A DNA stretch of 64,000 nt, from the NCBI RefSeq assembly GCF_002127325.2, contig NC_035440.2, positions 73,221,819-73,285,818 on the forward strand, read 5' to 3'. Below the pieces are notes generated by a model, which saw only the letters and a program-made list of their open reading frames with translations, searched no databases and was not told the origin of the DNA. The position numbers and the translations under genes are program-made. Of this stretch, positions 43,694 through 57,270 are shown piece after piece. The stretch's first letter is position 1. Every line of letters starts with the position of its first letter. The stretch is from Helianthus annuus (lineage: Eukaryota > Streptophyta > Magnoliopsida > Asterales > Asteraceae).

Positions 43694-45489
43694 AATATGT
43701 ATGAAGTTTCTATTTATTTCAAACGTTTAATATTCAGAAGTCGTATATTATTAATATAAATATTTACATTTCTTTCCAACGTTTAGAATCCGAAATCTTT
43801 TAAAGTGAATATAATTATTTATATTTCTTTAAATTATTTAGAATCCAAATATTCTTTCAACCGTCGCTAGTTCATGCGACCTTACGAAATAAATATAATC
43901 GTTTTATTTATTTCAAACGTCATTAGTCCGTATACTTTTATAAAATAAATATAACGTAAGCTACGACGAGACGTACATTGATCCATCCACGTACTTCTAT
44001 TCTTAACGACTAACACGACTTTATAAATATATTTATATTTATATATAAATATATATTTTAAGTCACTCGAAAACTAAGACGTTTCAAATACTTTGTATTT
44101 ATCCCGATTATAAACGGGATCAAATAACCATAGATTGGTTATTCTAAGTCAAGATAACACTACCTTAGAGTCGTTTAGTTAACGATTCGGTAGAGCTCGG
44201 ACACGTAGTTTAGCTACGTTTAAATTAGAAACAGATAAGTTATTCCTTGTTAGGAATGCTTTAGTTGCACGCTAGCGAGTTCACATTATTGGAATGACAT
44301 CACGAAACCACGTTAAGCTAGCTTCGCACAGGAATGTCAAGGAGTTCATAACCCCCACTTTTTACTGTTTTACATTTTTTTTATAAATGTTTTCGGGGGT
44401 GGAAAGACATGCAAGTTTTTGCAAAAGCAAACACTATTTTGATGAACGAAAATACATATTTATAAACCATGTTGCTAATGGATTTCAACGAACTCGAAAG
44501 GTTTACGAAAGGTTTACACTAAACATACCGGTTTTACAAAACAAATGCGTATTTTCACAAACGTGCATGATTTTCATGACTAGTGACAGGAATGTCCTAG
44601 TTACTACAACGGGACTGGGTTGTTCTGCGTACGAACAACGAGACAACCCAATGGGTTTATGTCCCCCTTTTTCTTTTGAAATACATATTAACTATGGTAT
44701 GATTAAGCTATGGAATGAACTCTTGGATCACGTGCGAATAGGCGCTAACTTAGGCACCATTAATCCTTTTAAGGACCACGGAACAGGGGGTAGATCTATC
44801 GGGTACGGGCGAGCCCCACTCACGGTCCTTGTGCGGCCACTTAGAGTGCTTTTATGTCCCTGTCGAAGTGAATCGACACTTAAATCGTCTACCGGGTTGA
44901 GTGCTTCCTATGTCGGCACACATATTAATGTCTTAGCTACACATTAATGATCAACATGTTCATAGACGCATTACATACCTACTTATAAACTGAAGTTTCA
45001 AATGTTTTTAAGATTCATTTGATGTAAGCTCACAAATACATGGATTTACAAACTTTGGTAACGTTTTTCAACTTATACCTAAGTAAGAGGACGCGCTGAT
45101 CCTGCTTATAAAGGTTCGTTTGGGCTCGGCCCACTCTCTCTCGTGCAATGCACAAAGACTATTGTGGGCTAGACTCACAGTTTTTCATATATCATGCCAA
45201 GAAAATAATTTTACTATATTTTCTCAAAAACTTTAAAATCGGTTATCAAAAAGATTTATTTTAAATCTTTTCAAAACAAACTATGAACTCGCTCAACTTT
45301 ATGTTGATTTTTCGCATGTTCTTTCTCAGGTTACATTTTCAAAACTATGGAACAGTTGGAATAGGAGAACCCATGGGAATTCGAGTACTTGGCGGCGTTC
45401 ATTATCTAGAAGTCTTAGCTTATTTGCTTCCGCTGTGCAATGAAGATACCGGTCCAGTCACGCCAGCTCTGATATTTCGGGGTGTGACA
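43690..45489 (+). repeat. E5 LTR part in plus orientation (inverted segment)
   Basis: Covers LTR positions from about 2,115 to the LTR end at 45489 (GGTGTGACA), directly followed by a primer binding site. Its first 679 bp match 48961-49640 in reverse orientation and its last 1,030 bp match 42664-43693 in reverse. Confidence 0.88.
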
Positions 45490-47971
45490 GATTGGTATCA
45501 GAGCATTAGGTTTCAGCGAATTAGGTTTCTGTAGAGATACCTAGGCTTTAACCTCAACTTCATTCTGGGGACTTAGACTATTAAGACTTAAGCACATACA
45601 GAACGCCTAAGACTCGAATATGGGTTCCAACCGTTGCCGAAACAATGAGTAAACATTTTGATTTTAAACATACACACGTGTTGTGTTGGATACACAGTAC
45701 ACGAAATGATTACACACAGGAAACAAAAACTTTGAGAGTTTGATAACATGCATATAGGACCTTTGGAAAACTCTTGATGAGAGCTTATGTCAAAATTCAT
45801 TCAAGGTCCTCACTTAGAAACCGTGATAAATAACTCGGGCACACACCATTACATTATGTCGTCTATGCTATTTTAACTAACCGAGCAGGTAATCTACGTG
45901 GAACGAAATGCTAGGGCGCGAATACACGTGAAACTTAAACTATACGTCAACGGACGTTGAAATACATCACACACAACTTTCGAGGCAAGGCCTTTGGAAA
46001 ACATGATTGAGCATGACAACAATGATGCTAACCCCGTCAGTGGGAGAACTACTGGTCGAAAGCGGCAAATTGGCAAGTGATCCTGCAAACGACACGAATC
46101 ACACTGAGGTACGCTTAAACAAAATTTCATAACGATCGATGCTTAGTCTAAAGAGACTCACAATTGTTGGCGCTGCAAAAGAAGTCACACATCTTCGCAT
46201 CTCCCTTACTTCGTTATGGCGATTACGCTATGTTCGACATTCTATGGTAATGTCATGTAACAATCGGTCATCACACGAAATTCCAGGTGAAGTCCTTATA
46301 TTTCTTTTGTTGAAATTTCGACTTTTGTATATAGTGAGTAGATTTTCGTATTTCTACTCCCCCTAATGATCATTGCATCACGAAAATTTTCTTTCATAAT
46401 AGCGAATACTCATTTGCTTCATTCTTGACCAATTCATATGTTACACATGCGTTTGTTACGCATGTGACTTCACTCGAAATTGTTGCTTTATCAACGTTCA
46501 ATATTGTTTCTCTATGTTGATTATTGCATTGTGATTTGGACGATTGCATTGTTGTAAAGCGTTGACTCCTTGATATCGAGTCAATGAAACTTGTTGGATC
46601 TCTTTTCCTTTTCAAGCTACATACATGGTTTTTCGTTGTAACCATGTTGAAATTTCGTATCGATACGTGCATTCATTGTTGAAATGTGACTAAACCAAGT
46701 TCAATTGTTTGAACTTGCTCATGATATATATTCAATTCAAGGTCTAATATGATGGATTGAAGTCATCATATTCTACATAATCCCAACAAGCACTTCATTT
46801 GCTTTGAACCATAACATGCTTGTTTGGTCTTCGACTTCATTGAGTCGTTTCTTTGATCACGATCACCTTGTGGTGGCGTCTCACATATTTGAAGCTTGCG
46901 CTAATCTCGTTTGCACACATCATGTACGGATTTAATTGCTTATTTATTTGATTATTGATATTAAATCCGTTTGTTCGATTTATTGTATTAAATCAGTCTT
47001 AATGCAATTGTGTGTTAAGATGATGGTACACAAGTTCGTGTTAAATATTTCAGTGTACCTCTTAACGATTCTTTCAGCATCGATCGAACATTTTGTGATA
47101 TTTATTGCTCTTCCATTTTCGATCGAAAAACATTATTTACTTGTTTCATTTTCAATTGAAAATCCTATGGGATTTGTTTGGAACACCCACATTTATTTCG
47201 TTGAGCCTTCATTTGATTTAAAACACGGTGATACTTGTTCGATCACCGCTATTATTGAGTTGTTTTATTCACTTTGACACCTTGTGGTGTCAGTATAAAC
47301 TTGTAGCTTGGGCTAATCATGATCGAGCGTTTCATGCAATACACGGTGATACTTGTTCGGTCACCGCTATCATCGAGTTATTTCATTCACTACGACACCT
47401 TGTGGCGTCGGTATAAACTTGTAGCTTGTGCTAATCATGATCGACTGTTTCATGCGAAACTATATATGCTTTTCGATTGACACATCATTTAAGTAGTTTT
47501 AATGCAACTATGTATTAAGACGATGATACACCAGGTTCGATTGTATTTCATTTCGGTGTATCCTTGCAACTCAACAATGTCAACACGTAGATTTTATCTT
47601 ATTCATTTATTGGTTCAATAGTCGACAAATCATTTCATGATTCTATTTATTTGAGTTTGTTGAATTCGAGCTTCATCTATACAACAACCAACGCAAGATT
47701 CCGTTGGAATTAAATCGGTAAACCTAGTCACATTGGTAATAGTATCACAACATCTCGTTCACTTGACATCGATTTCTAGAACAAACTCAGTTAAACCGTT
47801 GGGTTCCTATTGATGCAAAAATTTTTTGCAATCACGTAATCTGAACAAGTTTTGGTTCGATTACACGGTCATTCACTTTGATATTATTCGGACTTACCTA
47901 GGAACGACACAACTATGAGGAGATAACATAGACTAAATTTCGAGGACGAAATTTTTGCAACAGGGGGAGAA
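45490..47971 (+). other. E5 internal region, non-coding
   Basis: Begins with the primer binding site TGGTATCAGAGC at 45493-45504 and ends with the polypurine tract CAGGGGGAGAA at 47961-47971, preceded by the TTTCGAGGACGAAA phrase common at the 3' end of plant Ty3/gypsy elements. No gag, protease, reverse transcriptase or integrase motif was seen in any frame. The strand is opposite to the element's outer ends. Confidence 0.85.
47223..47457. repeat. 118-bp tandem duplication in E5 interior
   Basis: ACACGGTGATACTTGTTCG at 47223 returns at 47341, followed by the same CACCGCTAT, GACACCTTGTGG and AACTTGTAGCTTG phrases. A more diverged trace is near 46870. Confidence 0.8.
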
Positions 47972-48960
47972 TGTGACAACCGGTAATTAACGCCTTATTA
48001 TTACGCGGTTAACAAACGTTTAAGGTGATAATTAATAGTGTTTAAGACACGAATTAACCCAATTAGGCAATTGGAATGCGTAGGAACGTCTATTCGATTT
48101 TGTAGTACGCTTATGATGATCTAGAAAAATATGCGAAACGTCAAACGCTAATGAACAGAAACCGAACAAAATACTGACAACACCGACGAATACGGATTTT
48201 ATACAAATATATTATATTTATGAATTTAGTTTCGCGAATTTATAGTATTTCCGTACGCCACAAAACGTAAACGCGAACGAAAAACGTGGAAACAGTAACA
48301 CATCGACAAACATCGACGAAACTGAAGCATCGGACCTGAATTTCGTCTCGATATTAATATGTTTTGATATATTTAACTTTGTTTTCAATTTTTAGTATCC
48401 GTAGTTGGAAACGGATCGAAAAACGAATAAGAAACGACGAACGGAACGTTTTACGCGATTTAACGCACCAATGAACATACGCGTCTAATAAACAATTGCC
48501 GACATGATTTCTAGAGTTTCAAACCCTCGTCAAATATTTTAGGACGTTTCATGACAATCGGGAGTGAAAACGGGCTTCGGGAATTTGATTGGGCCGCTCA
48601 AAAATACTAGCAACGGGCTTGTGGGCCATGGGCCCAAGCCCATTTAATAAACCCTAGTATAAAAGCTTTCTTTTTGAGCAAACCCTCATTCTTGCAAAAG
48701 TTGTAGCAGCCGACACCCTCACCTGATGTCTCTCTCTCTCTCTCTCTCGCTACAGTTGAACACGGAACCAGATTCCGGCAATCACCGGTGACCCTCCGGT
48801 GCCGTCGATCACTAGCAGACCCCCCCCCAGCCGCTCCCATGCCCCCTCGTTTTTCCGGTTAACAACCACACCCCCCTCGACCTGCTACCACCTCTACTCC
48901 CTCTGTTACACCGTCGGGCGACGGAAATGGCAGCGCCGCCTCAGGTGGTGCTGGCGACGA
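47972..48960 (+). repeat. E5 LTR 5'-terminal part in plus orientation
   Basis: First 989 bp of the LTR (TGTGACAACCGG onward), reverse complement of 60835-61823. Contains TATAAAAG at 48658-48665 and a (CT)n stretch at 48728-48750. It ends abruptly at 48960/48961, where sequence of the opposite orientation begins. Confidence 0.9.
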
Positions 48961-49704
48961 ACAGTAAAAAGTGGGGGTTATGAACTCACCTTGACATTCC
49001 TGTGCGAAGCTAGCTTAACGTGGTTTCGTGATGTCATTCCAATAATGTGAACTCGCTAGCGTGCAACTAAAGCATTCCTAACAAGGAATAACTTATCAGT
49101 TTCTAATTTAAACGTAGCTAAACTACGTATCCGAGCTCTACCGAATCGTTAACTAAACGACTCTAAGGTAGTGTTATCTTGACTTAGAATAACCAATCTA
49201 TGGTTATTTGATCCCGTTTATAATCGGGATAAATACAAAGTATTTGAAACGTCTTAGTTTTCGAGTGACTTAAAATATATATTTATATATAAATATAAAT
49301 ATATTTATAAAGTCGTGTTAGTCGTTAAGAATAGAAGTACGTGGATGGATCAACGTACGTCTCGTCGTAGCTTACGTTATATTTATTTTATAAAAGTATA
49401 CGGACTAATGACGTTTGAAATAAATAAAACGATTATATTTATTTCGTAAGGTCGCATGAACTAGCGACGGTTGAAAGAATATTTGGATTCTAAATAATTT
49501 AAAGAAATATAAATAATTATATTCACTTTAAAAGATTTCGGATTCTAAACGTTGGAAAGAAATGTAAATAGTTATATTAATAATATACGACTTCTGAATA
49601 TTAAACGTTTGAAATAAATAGAAACTTCATACATATTTTATAAAATTATTCCAAGTAACTCGAATTATCGGCTTTTTGAAATAGATATAAATAATTATAT
49701 TTAT
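48961..49704 (-). repeat. E5 LTR middle part in minus orientation, left of E7
   Basis: LTR positions down from about 2,793, continuing across E7 at 59775. Its last five bases, tttat (49700-49704), are the E7 target-site duplication. Confidence 0.88.
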
Positions 49705-52209
49705 TGTCACACCCCCAAAATCCACCCGCGGAGTACTACCGCTTGGAGGCGTGACTGACCAGGACCCAGCCACCAATCATACTGAACAAGCATATAAATA
49801 ATCATTAAGTTGTAAGCGGAAGCATAAGTTTAAAGTTATAACATATGTTCAAATGTTTTCAAATAGAACATGGCACGCAGCAATCCGTGTCCCACAACGA
49901 CCCTCCTCCATGCAAGCTCCAGCTGAGTACCTATGGTCCTGCAAAGCATGTAGTAACGAGTCAACAACTAGTTGAGTGAGTTCACAGTTGGGTGTTCGTT
50001 TTAGTTGTTTCGAAAACAGTTTCCTTTATCTGGCATCCTGCCGTGGGGGTTACCCCATAGTTTGAAAACGTGACTTAATCATTCCCAGTTACTCTGGCAT
50101 TCCCGCCGTGGGGGCTACCCCATGATAGTTATCAGGCATTTCGGCCGTGGGGGCTACCCCATGCGTACACTAGACTCGTTACCATATTGACTGCTGACTG
50201 TAGTCATGTTTATGTGCCCTGAAAACCATCAATGTCTATCATCATCGACGTGCCCCAGATCCATTAGTTCACGCCCGTCCTCTGCGGCACGGTGTGAGGT
50301 TTGTCAGACCTAAATAGCGCTATCTAACTAATGACCCGCTCGCCATTGGCCCGGCGATTAAGTCGATATAAAAAGGAGGGACTTCGTGATAGAGTTTTTA
50401 GTCTAGTACGAGTTATCCGTCCGTCCGGACGAGGAATCACATTCCTGAACCATAACTGTCCTACCCAAGGAGGACGAGGAATCCACGTTCCTTACCCCGT
50501 TCCCAACCCAGGGAATCCCATGCTTTGTAAAGGGTGTGAACTCACCTTGGTTTGCTCGGTAGTAACACGGAAAGGTCAATCAAGTCGCAAGTAGTCAATT
50601 ACGTCCTAACATAGATACCATTCATATCAGATTCAGACCAGGCAGTGCACGTATAACTACACGTATTCATACGCATGTAACGATCATGGCATACAAGTCC
50701 TATCATGGCAGTTTCAACAACAGTGCACAACATATTCAGTTAACAGTAGCACGTATAGCCCATATGTTCAGCCCAATTACTTAAGCCCAAACACGTTTTA
50801 AACAGTTAACACAGAAGTCCATAAGTCCGACCCATTAACGTAGGCCCATAACTAAGCAAGCCCAACAAGTGTGGTTTCGAGTCGTAACCGGACTCGCAAG
50901 CATGGTTGCGGGTTATGTTGTTTGTGTTGATCATGGATGGTTGCGAGTCGCAACCTATGTCGCAACCATGGTTTCGGCTGATCATGCTAAGGTTTCGAGT
51001 CGCAACGGGACTCGCAACCTGTGGTCTCGGCTTGTCATGTTATGGTTGCGGGTCGCAACCAGGTGTTCACGACTCGCAACTGGTGTCGCAACATGGAGGT
51101 TTCGAGTCGCAACCGGGGGTCTCGACTCCCCAACAGTTGCTGATTCTGCACAGATTGTACTATCCAATAGAATTCATGCAGAATTATGTACTATCCACTA
51201 AACATGTTTTGTTGTCTAATATTTACCCAAATCGGATCAAACAGTGCAGATTTCAAATATTCAACACCCTTTCATTGCATATTCAAGTTGTTCTTCATGT
51301 ATTCAAACACATTCATCAAGTTCTTCATATATTCAAAACATATTCAATACACATTCAACCCTTATTCTACCGAAATTATGAACAAGCATCAAAACATTTA
51401 GCATAACACCACAAGCTCGGTTTTTATACTAATCCGATTACATGCTAAGTGCAAACCGGTTTTATGAACATTTACATCTAATGGTTTAAACTTCATTTAA
51501 ATACAAGATATCATCAACTCATCATGCAATATAACCGAAATCAAGACATGTTAATCCAATTACCAACATTATACATACTAAGGACATCATCTATATTAAG
51601 AGCATCATGAAAGCACTAATATAAAACACAATAAACATCATATCATTCATTCTATCATTTAACAACAACAAACACAATAAACACTCTAACATACTAGCAT
51701 TGACAATAAACATCATAAACACTAACCGGTTATGAAAGGGGTACCGAGAAGATGGATGGAATGTCCGATAGTTCCGGGCTCTTGTTGGTTCCGATTAGAA
51801 TCCGAGAGAGAGAGATAGGGGGTGGTGTTTGGTTCAAGGGTCTTTAGAGAGGGAAAGTGTGAGAGTGTGGGTGTGTGTGTTGTTCAAGAAAATGGCAAGG
51901 TTTGCCATGAGTGTGGTATATATACTAGTCCTTCAAGATTCACCCTAAAGGGCTTACAAGTCGGTTAAAGGAGTTTACGGCCCAAATGGCCCAACCGATT
52001 ACTGTTCACTCGAGACCACATGGTCTCGAGTCGGGTCTTTGTTGTTTCGGTTCATATATATATATACACGCATACACATAATATAACATGTAGTTCACAT
52101 AAGATGTTCAAATATATCATTGCACCAAACATGTCAACTAATCACATAACGTACAAGCATGTTACATCAAGACACAACGAAAGGTTCTAAATTTCGAGTT
52201 GTCACATCA
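49705..52209 (-). repeat. E7 3' LTR
   Basis: 2,505 bp, TG...CA on the element strand. Contains three copies of the GCCGTGGGGGCTACCCCAT minisatellite (50040-50163) and the GGTTGCGAGTCGCAACC array (50875-51130). Confidence 0.95.
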
Positions 52210-52345
52210 TCCCCAAGTTGAAAGAAATTTCGTCCCGAAATTTGATGGCACTCACTGAGGAAGCTAGTTAAGTTGTAAGGTTTTCCCGGTTTTCCTGGGG
52301 TGTCACATCCTCCCCCCGTTGATCTGGAATTTCGTCCCGAAATTC
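52210..52345 (-). other. E7 duplicated polypurine-tract / LTR-start module
   Basis: On the element strand the phrase TTTCGGGACGAAATT occurs twice: near 52345-52331 followed by the tract GGGGGGAGGA and TGTGACACC (52318-52299), and again near 52250-52235 followed by CTTGGGGATGA and the real LTR start TGTGACAACTCG at 52209. The inner copy looks like an older 3' end. The pol frame reads through it to a stop at 52268. Confidence 0.7.
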
Positions 52346-55300
52346 CGTAGCTTCAGCCTCAGTAGTGGTTGTATCGTTTGCAAACAGTTGGGGATACTTT
52401 TGTTTCATCCGGTCTTCGCGCTCCCAGGTGAACTCTGGGCCGCGACGTGAGTTCCAACGAACTCGAACGAGAGGTATTCTAGTGCTCTTGAGGACCTTAA
52501 CATCCCGGTCCGTGATTTCGACTGGTTCCTCGACGAATTTCAACTGTTCGTCGATTGTGAGTTCCTTCAGAGGAACTACGTGGGTCTCATCTGACAGACA
52601 CTTCTTCAGATTCGACACATGGAAAACGTTGTGAACTGCACCGAGTTCTGCTGGTAAGTTCAGTCTGTAGGCCACCTTGCCTATTTTCTCAATGATTTCA
52701 AAAGGTCCAACGTATCGTGGGTTGAGTTTGCCTCGTTTACCAAAACAAACCACACCCTTCCAGGGTGAAACTTTGAGTAATACCCGCTCCCCAACCTGGA
52801 GCTCAAGTGGTTTCCTGCCCTTATCGGCGTAGGCCTTTTGACGGTCACGAGCGGCCGCCATGCGTTGTCGTATTTGAGCAATCCGCTCAGTAGTGTCTAC
52901 CACATGTTCTGGCCCAGTGATTTGACTATCCCCCACCTCTGCCCAACAGAGAGGTGACCGGCATTTACGTCCGTACAATGCCTCAAACGGAGCAGCTTTA
53001 ATGCTGGTGTGGTAGCTATTATTATACGAGAATTCCACAAGTGGCAGATGTTTTTCCCAGCTGTTGCCAAAGTCGATTACACATGCACGAAGCATGTCTT
53101 CTAAGGTCTGAATAGTGCGCTCGGACTGCCCGTCCGTCTGCGGGTGATATGCTGTGCTCATATCTAGACGTGAGCCAAAAGACTTGTGCATTGCTTGCCA
53201 CAGTTCCGAAGTAAAACGTGCATCTCGATCAGAGATGATAGAGGTGGGCACCCCGTGCTTCGAAACAACTTCCTTGAGGTATATTTCCGCTAAAGTGGAG
53301 AATTTATCTGTTTCCTTAATTGCCAAGAAGTGTGCGGACTTTGTAAGTCGATCCACAATCACCCAGATAGTGTCGTTTCCGCGCTGTGATCTAGGTAGGC
53401 CAGTAACGAAATCCATGGAAATTTGCTCCCATTTCCATTGTGGTATCTCTGGTTGTTGGAGTAGGCCTGAGGGTTTCTGATATTCCGTCTTGACTCGCGC
53501 ACAAGTCAAACACTTGCTGACGTAAGTTGCTATGTGGGCCTTCATGCTAGGCCACCAATACGTAGTTTTAATATCGTGGTACATCTTGTCCGAACCAGGG
53601 TGTACCGAGTAGCGAGATCTGTGCGCTTCATCCATCACAAGTTCTCGTAAGTCGCCATAGAGTGGGACCCAAATGCGTCCTGTTACGTAGTAAGCACCGT
53701 CTTCCTTCTGTTCCAAGCGTTGTCTTGACCCGCGTAGGGCTTCGGCCCTTACGTTTTCTGGTTTCAGTGCTTCTATCTGAGCAGCTCGTATTTGTGAAGG
53801 TAGACTAGAATGGATCGTGAGTTGTAGAGCTCTTACGCGCTTAGGCGCAGTGTCCTTCCGACTGAGGGCGTCAGCCACAACATTGGCCTTGCCCGGGTGA
53901 TACCTGATAGAGCACTCGTAGTCATTCGACCCATCGTCGTTGCCGCATATTCAGTTCCTTCTGCTTGAATATGTGCTCTAGGCTCCTGTGGTCAGTGTAG
54001 ATTGCGCACTTGGTTCCGTACAGGTAATGCCGCCATAACTTAAGTGCGAAAACAACAGCTCCCAGCTCTAAATCATGCGTAGTGTAGTTCTTCTCGTGAA
54101 CTTTGAGTTGTCGTGAGGCGTAGGCTATGACTTTATCTCGTTGCATCAATACACAACCAAGACCTTGAATTGATGCATCACAGTAAACCACAAAATCTTC
54201 TGTGCCCTCTGGCAATGAAAGGATAGGTGCACTACAGAGTCTATCCTTTAGATGCTGAAAAGCTAACTCCTGCGCTTTTCCCCAATGATAGACAACGCCT
54301 TTCTGCGTTAACAAGGTGAGAGGCTGCGCGATCTTAGAAAAATCCTTAATGAATCTCCTGTAGTAACCTGCCAATCCCAAGAATTGGCGAATTTCCTTTG
54401 GCGTACGAGGTGCAGGCCAGTTTTTAATAGAGTCCACTTTGGATGGATCAACGTGAATCCCATCCTTGTTCACCACATGTCCTAGGAAATGAACTTCACG
54501 AAGCCAGAAGTCGCATTTCGAGAACTTTGCATAAAGCTGTTCTGTTCGAAGGAGTTCCAAAATAAGTCGTAGATGCTGTTCGTGTTCCTCCTGACTCTTA
54601 GAATAGATCAGGATGTCGTCAATGAAGACTATAACGAACTTATCCAGGTAAGGCTTGCACACTCGGTTCATCAAGTCCATGAAAACTGCGGGTGCGTTCG
54701 TCAGCCCAAACGGCATGACCAAAAACTCATAGTGCCCATATCGAGTTCTAAAGGCTGTCTTAGAGACATCCTCTTCTCGAACTCTCAGCTGGTGATATCC
54801 CGATCTCAGGTCGATCTTTGAATAGTAGCTCGACCCCTGCAACTGGTCGAACAAGTCGTCAATGCGCGGTAGAGGATAACGGTTCTTCACAGTCACCTTG
54901 TTGAGTTCACGATAGTCGATACACATTCTGAAGGTACCGTCCTTTTTCTTCACAAATAGTACTGGGGCTCCCCAAGGCGATGAGCTAGGACGAATGAAAC
55001 CCTTATCCAAGAGTTCTTGCAGTTGCGTGGAGAGTTCTTCCAATTCTGATGGAGCCAAACGATAAGGTGCACGGGCTATAGGCGCAGCTCCAGGAGCTAG
55101 TTCAATCTGAAACTCGACTTGGCGATGGGGCGGGAGACCAGGTAATTCCTCAGGGAATACCTCAGGATAGTCACGTACAACTGGAAAATCCTCTAGCTTC
55201 TTCTCTTTCTCTGTGGTATCAGTAACTAGAGCCAAAATCGCAGTGTGGCCCTTTCGTAAGCACTTCTGGGCCTTAAGAAGAGAGATGATGTTCTCAACAG

Positions 55301-56962
55301 CACTTCTCTTGTCGCCACGAATCATGAGAGGTTCACTACCTAAACCAGGAATACGAACGATCTTCTCGTTGCAAAGAATCTCTGCTCGGTGTTGGGATAA
55401 CCAATCCATCCCAATGACAACGTCGAAACTACCCAAGACGATAGGAATAAGGTCAATAGAGAAGGTCTGGTTAGCGAGGACAAGTTTGCAACCTTTGACT
55501 ACGTGCGATGCCTCCAAACTCTTACCATTAGCTAGCTCTACAGTGTGCTTGTCGCTCAGGGGTGTTGGAATACGCTTAAGCATTTTACTAACTTCTAGTG
55601 ACACATAGCTAGTATCGGCACCCGAATCAAATAAGACTGTAACATAAAAGTCGTCGAGAAGGAACTTACCCGTCACCACGTTGGGATCATTCCTTGCTTC
55701 ACCTTGACCAATCACGAACACTCGCCCCCTGGCACCATTGTTGTTGTTGTTGTTCCCATTGTTACCATTCCCCTGATTGTTGTTGTTGTTGTTCTGGTTC
55801 AGTTGGGGACAATCTTTCTTGAAGTGGCCTTCAGCTCCACACTGAAAGCATCCTTTGTTGTTACCCTGTTGCTGCCGCTGATTCTGTTGAGGTTGCTGAC
55901 GATTCTGATTGGCGGGGTATGCGCTTCTGCAATCCTTTGCAACATGACCAGGCTTGTTGCACCGATGACAGTTGCCCCTGGTGCATGGCCCACTGTGGTG
56001 TAGGTTGCAACGATTGCATTTGGGGTGATTCCCCTTGTACCCACCATGACTTTGACCACCAGACGATTGCTGACTGGGGCTCTTGTGGTCGTCAGTCTTT
56101 CTCTGCTGAGACTGAGATTGCACAGAAGTTGAACCCTTGCTTGAAGTTCCATCCCATTTCCGTTTGTTCTCACTAGAAGTACCAGAAGTAGTTGCAGCAC
56201 CTATGCGCTTTGGTAACTTGTTCTGCTCCACCGCTTGGTCAGTAAGACGGTGAGCCAACTGAACAACCTGCTGGATAGTGGTCAAGTTTGCTGAAGTCAC
56301 ATGACTTTGGATCTCTGGCACCAAGCCCTTGAGATAGAGTTCAATTCGCTTATACGGAGGGTCCACCATAGTAGGACACAACAAGGCAAGCTCATGCGAT
56401 CTCTTAGTATACGCCTCAATCTCTGACCCCGTCATCTTGAGGTTGTAGAACTCATCTTCCAACTTATGGATGTCATCGCGACTGCAGTATTCCTCCTTGA
56501 CCATTTCCTTGAAAGTTTCCCATGGGGTGGCGTTGGCAGCAACCAACCCCAGCATTTGCACTTGAGCCTTCCACCACGTGAGGGCCAAACCCTCGAGAGT
56601 ACCAGTAGCATACTTTACCCTGCGCGCTTCAGGGCATTCACACATTTCGAACACAGATTCTAGTTTCTCAAACCAGTGGAGGAGACCTACTGCTCCTTCA
56701 GTTCCGCTAAAAGTAGTGGGTCGACAGTTCATAAAGGTCTTAAAAGTGCACACCGGTGCCTGAGCATGTTGACCTAAGGTAGGTGAAAGAAAGACAGAGT
56801 TTAACACAAAGGTTGGTTCACGAGAGTAGGATCCTAAAGATCCTAGGATAAGTTCGGGCTGCAGGATATACCTCCTGCGTGTGCAGCTGCAAGTGCTGCG
56901 GCAACTCGTTCGTTGATCAAAGCCGTCAACTGGGCTTGTGTCATGTTAACGCGTCCAGACAT
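52268..56962 (-). pseudogene. E7 gag-pol polyprotein, one 8-bp deletion
   Basis: Exon 1 is 56962-56872, the probable intron 56774-56871, exon 2 from 56773. Gag core around [20 protein letters not shown] and LTWWKAQV; zinc motifs [26 protein letters not shown] and [14 protein letters not shown]; a polymorphic asparagine run; retropepsin DSGA near 55617-55628; reverse transcriptase with FIDD near 54615-54626; RNase H with [11 protein letters not shown]. At 53927/53928 eight bases present in E1 are missing, which ends the frame in RRWVE. The rest stays open in the new frame: integrase zinc finger ([10 protein letters not shown]...CLTCARVK), D, D, E ([29 protein letters not shown]), [10 protein letters not shown] and chromodomain [14 protein letters not shown], stop at 52268. 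Confidence 0.95.
56774..56871 (-). other. Probable intron in E7 gag leader
   Basis: 98 bp, donor GT at 56871-56870 (GGAG|GTATAT), acceptor AG at 56775-56774 after TTTCTTTCACCTACCTT. Removal joins the 91-nt exon to gag in frame; retention gives a stop within about 30 nt. Same sites as in E1. Confidence 0.6.
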
Positions 56963-57253
56963 GATTCTTCATATCAAGAGTAATACGAGTGAGAGAGGTT
57001 CGCGAAAGTACGATGGTAGGATAGAGTAAGCACGCACGTGTTCAAACAACAGTAGTTATACTAATCAAGCATACCATGAGCAATGTACTATGTAACTAAC
57101 AAGTAGGCAATATACACATACCATATCACCTAGAATGTCGAGCCTTGCATGCGGAGTGAAGTGTCGTTGTGGACCGTTGAGCACTATACCGGTTATAGTC
57201 TGGTTTTAACAAAAACGTTTCTCCTTTATTAAAACCTAGTTCACTATAACCAA

Positions 57254-57267
57254 TGGCTCTGATACCA
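57254..57267 (-). other. E7 primer binding site (tRNA-iMet)
   Basis: TGGTATCAGAGCCA on the minus strand, three bases from the 5' LTR. Confidence 0.93.
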
Positions 57268-57270
57268 ATC

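Noticed and set aside
43206..44947. Two near-identical ORFs of 126 and 186 codons on opposite strands
   Set aside because: They are the same stretch of E5 LTR in inverted copies, with no recognisable domain. Conservation follows from the repeat, not from coding.
51923..52209. E7 LTR ending at the inner TGTGACA near 52300
   Set aside because: The 5' LTR starts with TGTGACAACTCG at 59769, matching 52209 and the tttat duplication, so the inner copy is not the boundary.
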